Positions 1 through 5,055 of a DNA stretch of 6,296 nt are shown here, piece after piece. A program made the position numbers and the translations under genes. The notes beneath the pieces are model-generated. The model did no database searches. It worked only from the letters and a program-made list of their open reading frames with translations, and was not told the origin of the DNA. Position 1 is the stretch's first letter. Every line of letters starts with the position of its first letter. Source of the stretch: Opitutales bacterium (GTDB lineage Bacteria > Verrucomicrobiota > Verrucomicrobiia > Opitutales > Opitutaceae); NCBI GenBank assembly GCA_021772595.1, contig JAJFLS010000660.1, forward strand, positions 1 through 6,296, given 5' to 3'.

Positions 1-807
1 ATTCTGGATTTCTCTGTTTTCGATGCGATCAAAGCGGGATTCGGGAAAGTCGTCTTCGTCATTCGCGAGGAAATGGAGGATGCCTTCGGGGCCGTCCGAG
101 ATCGCTACTCCGATCGGATCGAAGTGGAATTCGCCTTTCAAAAGCTGAAGGACCTCCCCGTTCGGCCGGAACTCGCCGCGCAACGCGAAAAGCCCTGGGG
201 CACCGGCCATGCTGTCTACGCGGCCCGCAAGTCGCTCAACGCGCCGTTCGCAGTCATCAACGCGGACGATTTCTACGGCAAGGACGCGTTCCAGTCGTTG
301 TCCGGTTTTCTCTCGAACCCGTCGCTTAGCGAACGCTCGTACGCGCTTGTTGGGTACAGGCTGGAAAATACGCTTTCCGAACACGGCACGGTTTCGCGCG
401 GAATCTGCCACGCAACCCCAGACGGTCTTTTGGCAACCGTGGAAGAGCACACGAACATTCAACGTTCGGCTGACTCGATCTCAGCTATCAATTCGAACGG
501 AGAGGAAGTCAGCCTGCCGGGCGACTGCCAAGTCTCTCTCAACTGCTGGGGCTTCCCCGCGGAATTCACGGTCGAGCTCGAAACGCTTCTGGCAAATTTT
601 CTCGAAGAAAGCGGAGAAACGCCCAAGTCCGAATTCTATCTCCCCTTCGCGGTCGACGCTCTTCTTCAATCCGGCAAGGCAACTGCGAGCATCCTTGATT
701 GTTCGAGCCGCTGGCTCGGCGTCACTCACCGTGAAGACCTCGTCTACGTGCAAAGCGAAATCGGAAAGCTCTTCGATAGCGGCGCTTACACTGCGCCGCT
801 GTGGTAG
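1..807 (+). CDS. Sugar-phosphate nucleotidyltransferase family protein, 5'-truncated by window edge
   Basis: The reading frame is open from base 1 to a TAG at 805-807, giving 268 visible residues. The first in-frame ATG (base 73) is internal, because the upstream codons already read as conserved family sequence (SVFDAIKAGFGKVVFVI). Visible landmarks are PWGTGHAV at fragment residues 65-72 and INADDFYG at 86-93, whose Asp pair fits the metal and sugar-nucleotide site of GT-A-fold nucleotidyltransferases. GTVSRG (129-134) and VSLNCWGF (178-185) follow. The glycine-rich N-terminal nucleotide-binding loop (LAAGxGSR type) is off the left edge. Members of this family join a sugar-1-phosphate to an NTP to make an NDP-sugar in the cytoplasm. 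The exact sugar and nucleotide cannot be read from this fragment. The gene converges on the efflux operon, with a REP-like element between them. The family is fairly certain; the substrate is unknown. Confidence 0.85.
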   Translation: MLDFSVFDAIKAGFGKVVFVIREEMEDAFGAVRDRYSDRIEVEFAFQKLKDLPVRPELAAQREKPWGTGHAVYAARKSLNAPFAVINADDFYGKDAFQSLSGFLSNPSLSERSYALVGYRLENTLSEHGTVSRGICHATPDGLLATVEEHTNIQRSADSISAINSNGEEVSLPGDCQVSLNCWGFPAEFTVELETLLANFLEESGETPKSEFYLPFAVDALLQSGKATASILDCSSRWLGVTHREDLVYVQSEIGKLFDSGAYTAPLW

Positions 808-821
808 ACGCTCATTCAATA

Positions 822-886
822 GTAGCTCAGTGCTTCAGCCTGAGCCCGCAACCAATATCAATGCTCAGGCTAAAGCTCTGAGCTAC
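822..886. repeat. REPIN-like pair of inverted REP hairpins
   Basis: Two 24-nt arms, 822-845 and 863-886, are reverse complements at 22 of 24 positions and are separated by a 17-nt spacer. Each arm begins with GTAG, reading inward from its outer end. Each also contains its own small hairpin: GCTCAG 825-830 with CTGAGC 840-845, and GCTCAG 863-868 with CTGAGC 878-883. A GTAG foot next to a small palindrome is typical of REP sequences mobilised by RAYT (REP-associated Y1 HUH) transposases, and two REPs in opposite orientation make a REPIN/BIME. The element sits between two convergent genes, the usual place for such repeats, and the long stem could also stop transcription from either side, although no T-run follows. 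Repetition elsewhere in the genome cannot be tested from this window. Confidence 0.6.
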
Positions 887-905
887 CGGAGTCGTTCGAC
901 AACTT

Positions 906-2018
906 TCAGCTTTTCGGAACCGCCCTCACGCGTTCACCATTCTCGAACAAGTGCAGGTCTTCGATGATCACTTGATCACCATCCGAAAGGCCTTCGAGAA
1001 TCTCGACCATGGTAATGCTCGTATAGCCTACCTGTACCGGCTGTCTCGATACAGTGCCGTCCTTGACGACGAGCACGCTCTTATTGACCAGAGCTGCGCG
1101 CGGGATTTGTAAAGCGTCTTCTCGCTCGTCGAGCGTAATCGTCGCATCGCCGGTCAAACCGGGATCGAGGCGCTCTTTTTCGATGTTCACATCCAAGTGG
1201 ACTGTGAAGCGCTGCGTCAGAGGATCGGCGACAGGAATGATGCGTTCAATCGTCGCGTCGAATCGCTCGTCCTCGATACCGAGCAGGACGACTCGGGCTG
1301 GCATTCCCAGCTTCAAACCAACGAAATGCTCCTCGCTCACCTTCACCTCCACAATGCGGGTGAGAGACACCACTTTCGCAACCGTCGCTGCACCTCCGAG
1401 AAGATCGCCTTCGTATGCGAGAATGTCCGTCACGATCCCGTCGATAGGAGAGATTATGCTCATCTTCTCTTTCTGGCGCTTCAGTTTCTTGAGACTATTT
1501 CCCAGGTTTATCAGCAGCGTCGCGTCGCTCAACTTACTGCGAGCGATGTCGTCTTCCGCTTTTTTGACCGAGCGCAAAGCGTTGTTCAACTCCACCTCAG
1601 TCGCCCCGCCTCTTTCGTGGCGGTACTTGATGTCTTTCAATGCCTCTTGCCGCGCTTCCAATTCGAGAATCGTGTCCGAGCCAATCTCGATTCGCTTTTG
1701 CGCGCTGAGATGGTCGTTCTCCGCTTTCGCGATAGTTAAATCCAAATCGCCTGTATCCAATTCTATAAGTACATCGTCCTTGGAAACCAGCCCGCCCGCT
1801 TTGAGATTCGAAACGATGACGCGGCCGCCATACTCTCCTTTGATGAACATCTCTTGTTCCGCTAGCACATTAACCGTGCCGGGCACTGCTTTCACAGCGA
1901 GACCTCGCACAGTTTCCGACACGACCGCAACGGGGGTCGATTTAACAAAGACATACGAACCGATCGCGGCGATTATCGCGATAGGGATCAGGATTTTTAA
2001 TACTAGGCCGATCTTCAT
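906..2018 (-). CDS. Efflux periplasmic adaptor subunit (HlyD/RND membrane-fusion protein family)
   Basis: 370 residues, a usual length for this family. Residues 7-25 form one hydrophobic segment after a Lys-containing start, either an inner-membrane anchor or an uncleaved signal; no lipobox Cys is visible. The order is that of a membrane-fusion protein. The first half of the lipoyl/barrel-sandwich domain is at about 52-88 (GGRVIVSNLKAGGLVSKDDV). A long charged coiled-coil hairpin spans about 92-186. The second lipoyl half is at 188-218 (SPIDGIVTDILAYEGDLL). A beta-barrel (221-298) and a membrane-proximal domain (300-367, IPRAALV then LSDGDQVI) follow. Such proteins bridge an inner-membrane pump and a TolC channel across the periplasm. 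The start lies 22 bp after the stop of the TolC-family gene on the same strand, so the two are probably one transcript. No clear Shine-Dalgarno precedes the ATG. The transported compound and partner pump (RND or ABC) cannot be told. Confidence 0.92.
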   Translation of the reverse strand: MKIGLVLKILIPIAIIAAIGSYVFVKSTPVAVVSETVRGLAVKAVPGTVNVLAEQEMFIKGEYGGRVIVSNLKAGGLVSKDDVLIELDTGDLDLTIAKAENDHLSAQKRIEIGSDTILELEARQEALKDIKYRHERGGATEVELNNALRSVKKAEDDIARSKLSDATLLINLGNSLKKLKRQKEKMSIISPIDGIVTDILAYEGDLLGGAATVAKVVSLTRIVEVKVSEEHFVGLKLGMPARVVLLGIEDERFDATIERIIPVADPLTQRFTVHLDVNIEKERLDPGLTGDATITLDEREDALQIPRAALVNKSVLVVKDGTVSRQPVQVGYTSITMVEILEGLSDGDQVIIEDLHLFENGERVRAVPKS

Positions 2019-2040
2019 TTCAGTTTCAGGAAGAGGTTCG

Positions 2041-3423
2041 CTACTCGCTTCGTATTGCGATGAATTGCTGGGCGAAAGGGTCCGTGCCGAGCAATGACGT
2101 CATTTGGGAAAGCGTATTCAGATAATCTGCGCGCGAGCGATGCGTCCGTACTTCCTGGTAAGCTAGGGCGCCCTCGACTAATAGAAAGTCTTTGAACGAG
2201 GCGAGTCCGGAGTCTAGTTCGTTCTGGATCTGCTCGTAATTGTAGCGAGCGCGGTCCACCGCCTCCTCGTCTTGCTTCAGTATTCGCGCGTTCAAATCAA
2301 GCAGCCGCTGCGTTCGCTCCAAGTTGAACCGATACGTCGACTTCGCTTGCTCGAATCTCTTTTTCACCTGCTCCATTCTCGAAATCGCGGAAAGCTTGGA
2401 CCCGCGCGTCGCCGCTCCATCGAATATGCTCCAGCTGATATTGACCCCTCCGTATACGAGTTCCTCGTCCCGCCTCGCGCCACGCTGGTCGATATCGAAT
2501 TGGGTGAATCCCACCGAAAGCCCGATTTTGGGTTTAAGTCGCTGATTGGCGATATGCAGGTCTTTTTCGTAATACTCCAACGACTTCGATTGCTGTTTAA
2601 CGCTCGAGCTTCTCTCCACTCCTTCGTCGAAATACCGGCCCAAATCCGCGATTTGCTCCACAGTTAGAATCTCTCGATTCGGAATCTCGGTAGGCAAATT
2701 GCTCTCGATTTGCTCAATCGACAATCCCACCAACCGCGCCAATACGATTATCTGGTCCTGCAACGCGTTTTCCTTCTTCATCTGACCGAGCTCGGACGCG
2801 TTGACTCTTACCGTCAGATCTTGCAGTTGAGCAAACGAAGTTGCCCCAGCCTCATGGCGCTTCTGTTCTACCTCCAAGTTTTTCTTGGAAGAAGCCAGGC
2901 TCCTCGCGTTCATCTCGACGTCCTTTCGAGTGATGAGGATGTTCAAATACTTTTTCCTGACATCGAGGGCCAAGTTCCTGTAGGCTTCAAAGGTCTTGAG
3001 CTCTTCCATCTCCAAGTTAAGCACGCCCTTTTGCCGATTGGCTTCCAACGCGCCCCAGTGGAAAAGGGTTTTCGAGAGAGTCAGCGAATAGATCAGCCGA
3101 TCGGACAGCGAGCTTTCATCTTCTTTCAAGTCCTCCTCTTTTCGATAGGTCGCGCTGCCGCCAATCCTCATCTTTTTCGGCGAGGCTAAAACTAGGCTGC
3201 GCCCCTCAAAATCGTCCTCCACCAGATCGCGCAACGACATGTTCGACGATTCCGTCATTGCCGCTTTGAGCAGGGCTCCTAGTCCGCCAATCGTATTTTC
3301 CGGCAGCCTTTTTGCTAGCTCCAGCTCGTCTCCACGAACGCTGCAAACCAGAACCCAGCACCCCAGGCACGTGACCAAAAGAGATTTTTTCCAAAGCGAT
3401 ACAGATGACAGAAATTCCAACAT
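2041..3423 (-). CDS. TolC-family outer-membrane efflux channel
   Basis: 460 residues, normal for a TolC/OEP protein. The N-terminus is a Sec-type signal: Lys12-Lys13, then a hydrophobic stretch 14-28, with probable cleavage near residues 28-32. The mature part shows the family's duplicated plan. The first repeat has a beta-strand segment ending in LSKTLFHWGALEAN (116-129), then long helices 135-235 with heptad-like charge patterns. The second has RLKPKIGLSVGF (295-306) and WSIFDGAATR (331-340), the characteristic W-x-I-F-D-G motif, then helices 345-442. The product would be a trimeric barrel and periplasmic tunnel receiving substrate from the adaptor encoded just downstream. The chosen ATG at 3423 puts the signal peptide at the very start; a weak GAAGG lies about 12 nt upstream. 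It is transcribed away from the DAHP synthase gene and is the first gene of the efflux operon. Confidence 0.93.
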   Translation of the reverse strand: MLEFLSSVSLWKKSLLVTCLGCWVLVCSVRGDELELAKRLPENTIGGLGALLKAAMTESSNMSLRDLVEDDFEGRSLVLASPKKMRIGGSATYRKEEDLKEDESSLSDRLIYSLTLSKTLFHWGALEANRQKGVLNLEMEELKTFEAYRNLALDVRKKYLNILITRKDVEMNARSLASSKKNLEVEQKRHEAGATSFAQLQDLTVRVNASELGQMKKENALQDQIIVLARLVGLSIEQIESNLPTEIPNREILTVEQIADLGRYFDEGVERSSSVKQQSKSLEYYEKDLHIANQRLKPKIGLSVGFTQFDIDQRGARRDEELVYGGVNISWSIFDGAATRGSKLSAISRMEQVKKRFEQAKSTYRFNLERTQRLLDLNARILKQDEEAVDRARYNYEQIQNELDSGLASFKDFLLVEGALAYQEVRTHRSRADYLNTLSQMTSLLGTDPFAQQFIAIRSE

Positions 3424-3668
3424 GATAAAACTAAGCCTTCGAGAGAACGTTCCGATACGACGATGGCGAGGCGAAAATGGACAAGAAAGCGAATTAGGAC
3501 AGTCAGCGATATCCGGAGCGGGTTCCCAGCTAATCGCAAACGCTTCCTTTGATAAGCCAAACCGAATCTAGAGTATTCCCTCCACGAATCCGCCTGACAA
3601 AAGAACGAGGCCCGTCGGCCAATATTTGGAGTTGCATTTCCAGCCGATTCCTATCGAATAGCCCCCAC
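3424..3668. other. Divergent intergenic region, presumed promoters for efflux operon and aro leader
   Basis: This stretch separates the minus-strand TolC-family gene from the plus-strand aromatic leader. No convincing gene was found in it: the plus-strand frame that opens at 3549 has no recognisable protein sequence before it reaches the leader at 3669. It should hold two promoters, but none is clear-cut. On the plus strand the best fragments are a CTGACA-like -35 (3594-3599) followed by AATATT (3621-3626) at an overlong 21-bp spacing, and TTGCAT (3632-3637) with a poor TATCGA (3652-3657). The second pair would start transcription only a few bases before the leader ATG. On the minus strand no standard -35/-10 pair was found. 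Confidence 0.4.
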
Positions 3669-3740
3669 ATGCGAATTAATCAGTCAGCCAACTACAACTT
3701 TTGGTTTTATACCTTCTGGGACCGTCCAGAGGTTCGCTGA
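3669..3740 (+). CDS. Aromatic-amino-acid leader peptide (transcription attenuation) for DAHP synthase
   Basis: A 23-codon ORF, ATG at 3669 and TGA at 3738. Residues 9-17 read YNFWFYTFW, so seven of nine are aromatic: Tyr TAC 3693 and TAT 3708; Phe TTT 3699, TTT 3705 and TTC 3714; Trp TGG 3702 and 3717. A short peptide loaded with the pathway's products, ending 28 nt before a strong intrinsic terminator that lies just before the first gene of that pathway, is the hallmark of ribosome-mediated attenuation, as with the trp and pheA leaders. Its role would be to measure charged tRNA by ribosome stalling; the peptide itself probably has no function. The same frame is open back to an ATG at 3549, but the short form is preferred because only its codons fit the RNA switch. 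No Shine-Dalgarno is visible before 3669, so initiation may be leaderless or SD-independent. Inferred from sequence, with high internal consistency. Confidence 0.85.
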   Translation: MRINQSANYNFWFYTFWDRPEVR

Positions 3741-3789
3741 CAATTCTCGCTCGTAAACGCGCTGTTAGCAAAAAGCCCTGGACTCTCCC
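3711..3789 (+). promoter_or_regulatory. Attenuator switch: protector and antiterminator helices
   Basis: Three overlapping pairings can be drawn. Protector (1:2): 3711-3719 with 3726-3733, CCUUCUGG against CCAGAGG, about 8 bp with one bulged U and a 6-nt loop. Antiterminator (2:3): GGGA 3718-3721 with UCCC 3786-3789; a 2x2 internal loop; GUCCAG 3724-3729 with CUGGAC 3778-3783; bulged A3730; GGUU 3731-3734 with AGCC 3774-3777. This continues as GCUGACA 3736-3742 with UGUUAGC 3763-3769. The antiterminator uses the left arm of the terminator, so the two cannot coexist. A ribosome stalled at the central aromatic codons covers strand 1 and frees strand 2, giving readthrough. A ribosome at the stop codon (3738-3740) covers strand 2 and the terminator forms. 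Pairings were found by eye and no energies were computed. Confidence 0.8.
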
Positions 3790-3814
3790 AATAGAGTCCA
3801 GGGCTTTTTGTTTT
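3769..3814 (+). terminator. Intrinsic terminator/attenuator stem ahead of DAHP synthase gene
   Basis: Arms 3769-3786 and 3793-3810 are perfect 18-nt reverse complements with a 6-nt loop (CCCAAT). The GC-rich core GCCCTGGAC pairs with GTCCAGGGC, the right arm ends in CTTTTTG, and TTTT follows, giving a strong Rho-independent terminator on the plus strand. The A-run in the left arm makes it potentially bidirectional. It ends about 21 nt before the ATG of the DAHP synthase gene and 28 nt after the leader stop. It therefore lies inside the leader of the gene it precedes, where it works as a conditional terminator rather than the end of a transcription unit; the neighbouring efflux operon is divergent and needs no terminator here. 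Confidence 0.93.
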
Positions 3815-3834
3815 AATCAATCAAACGTCGAAAT

Positions 3835-4914
3835 ATGAACACAACCTCCCTTCCCACACAAACCGACCAGTCGGCCGAACCGGACGCCGGCTCATCGGCC
3901 ATCAAATCGCCCGCCGAGATCAAGGCCGACATCCCTCGTTCGGATTCCGCCGAGCGAACGGTCGCCCGCTCACGGCGGGAAATCGAGCAGATCCTGTCCG
4001 GCGACGACCAACGCCTCCTCGTCATCTGCGGCCCCTGCTCGATCCACGACATCAACGCCTCGATCGAGTACGCCACGCGTCTAGCCAAGCTCGCGCATTC
4101 CGTGAAAGGCCAAATTAAACTGGTGATGCGGACCTATTTCGAAAAACCCCGCAGCGTCGTCGGATGGAAGGGCTTCGTCTACGATCCCGACCTCGCCGGT
4201 TCCTTCGCCACCCACAACGGTCTCGTGATCGCTCGCCGACTTCTCGCCCGCGTCAACGAAATGGGACTCCCCTGCGCGACCGAATTCCTTAATCCTGTCA
4301 TCGCTCCCTACTTGGAAGATCTCATCGCCTACGGAGCCATCGGCGCCCGAACCTCGGAAAGCCAGATCCACCGCGAGCTCGCCAGCCGCCTCCCCTTGCC
4401 CATCGGGATGAAAAACGACATGCAGGGCGACGTCCAAAGCGCCGTTAACGCCATCAAGTCCGCCAACCAGCCGCACAGCGTTTTCTCCGTCAACGAACAA
4501 GGAGCACCCGCGATCATCCGTTCCCAGGGAAATCCATTCGCCCACGCGTTCCTCCGAGGCGGCCGCCAAAGCTCCAACATCGAAGGCCCGTCGATCCGAA
4601 AAGCCGCTGACAGACTCTCCAGCAGCGCCCTGCGACGACCTGTCATGCTCGACTGCTCCCACTCCAACTCGCAAAAAGACTACCGCAACCAAGGTCCCAA
4701 CGCCCGCCTAGTCACCGACCTTTTCATGGGTTCGCATCCCGAAATCGCCGGACTCATGCTCGAAAGCAATCTCCTCGAAGGAAGTCAGAACTTCCAAGCT
4801 GGAGGAGCGCACGCCTACGGCCAATCGATCACCGACAGCTGCATCGGCTGGGACGAGACTGAAACCCTCATCCTCGAAATCGCCCGAAAGCTGAAAACCC
4901 GTCGCAATCGATAA
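3835..4914 (+). CDS. aroG: Class I 3-deoxy-7-phosphoheptulonate (DAHP) synthase, AroF/AroG/AroH family
   Basis: 359 residues, close to the roughly 350 of the E. coli isozymes. The cytoplasmic enzyme condenses phosphoenolpyruvate and erythrose 4-phosphate to DAHP, the committed step to chorismate and so to Phe, Tyr and Trp. Key residues, placed by alignment from memory to E. coli AroG: metal ligands Cys68 (CGPCSIHD), His276 (DCSHSNS), Glu310 (MLESN) and Asp334 (SITDSCIGW); PEP/phosphate binding by Arg99 and Lys104 (MRTYFEKPR), Arg172 (ARTSESQIHRE), Lys193 (GMKN) and Arg241 (LRGG). All are present, so it should be active. The first 30 residues are low-complexity and unlike E. coli. Positions matching the known effector site differ (Pro187 for Ser180, Ala157 for Pro150). 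A terminator-based attenuator with an aromatic leader peptide lies directly upstream. No Shine-Dalgarno precedes the ATG. The choice among aroF, aroG and aroH is not resolved; the symbol denotes the family. Confidence 0.96.
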   Translation: MNTTSLPTQTDQSAEPDAGSSAIKSPAEIKADIPRSDSAERTVARSRREIEQILSGDDQRLLVICGPCSIHDINASIEYATRLAKLAHSVKGQIKLVMRTYFEKPRSVVGWKGFVYDPDLAGSFATHNGLVIARRLLARVNEMGLPCATEFLNPVIAPYLEDLIAYGAIGARTSESQIHRELASRLPLPIGMKNDMQGDVQSAVNAIKSANQPHSVFSVNEQGAPAIIRSQGNPFAHAFLRGGRQSSNIEGPSIRKAADRLSSSALRRPVMLDCSHSNSQKDYRNQGPNARLVTDLFMGSHPEIAGLMLESNLLEGSQNFQAGGAHAYGQSITDSCIGWDETETLILEIARKLKTRRNR

Positions 4915-4970
4915 AAAAGTTTGCCAAAGAAATAAAAACGCATCTGTTTGCACCCTTTAATCCTACACAT

Positions 4971-5055
4971 GCCTAGGTGGTGGAATTGGTAGACACGCCA
5001 GATTTAGGATCTGGTATCGCAAGGTGTGGGGGTTCGAGTCCCCCCCTGGGCACCA
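4971..5055 (+). tRNA. tRNA-Leu (anticodon UAG)
   Basis: 85 nt including an encoded CCA (5053-5055). Acceptor stem GCCTAGG 4971-4977 pairs with CCTGGGC 5045-5051, with discriminator A5052. The anticodon stem CCAGA 4998-5002 / TCTGG 5010-5014 encloses the loop TTTAGGA, giving anticodon TAG at 5005-5007 (reads CUN leucine codons). A variable arm and a T-arm with GGTTCGAGTCC follow, as expected for a class II tRNA. It lies 56 bp after the DAHP synthase gene. A TTTAAT box at 4956-4961 could be the -10 of its own promoter, though no good -35 is seen. The 3' part is the likely integration site of the element whose recombinase gene overlaps it in antisense, and the gene remains complete after integration. 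Confidence 0.98.

Noticed and set aside
209..967. 252-codon plus-strand ORF overlapping the nucleotidyltransferase gene and the repeat
   Set aside because: It is out of frame with the conserved protein, Ser/Arg-rich, and runs through the REP-like element. No family features.
1054..2097. 347-codon plus-strand ORF opposite the periplasmic adaptor gene
   Set aside because: It is antisense to a clearly conserved adaptor protein, its translation is Ser/Arg/Thr-rich without domain pattern, and it overlaps the TolC-family gene end. It is a shadow frame.
3549..3740. 63-residue version of the leader ORF starting at 3549
   Set aside because: The first 40 codons show no conserved or meaningful pattern. 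The attenuation logic only needs the short form from 3669, although the longer start cannot be fully excluded.
3669..3834. Riboswitch or T-box explanation for the aro leader
   Set aside because: No T-box consensus or specifier-loop architecture was seen, whereas a short translated ORF with clustered aromatic codons and classical 1:2, 2:3 and 3:4 pairing explains the terminator directly.
4081..4692. 203-codon minus-strand ORF opposite the DAHP synthase gene
   Set aside because: It is antisense to a gene with all catalytic residues present. Its Gly/Val/Asp-rich translation is the typical mirror of GC-rich coding sequence.
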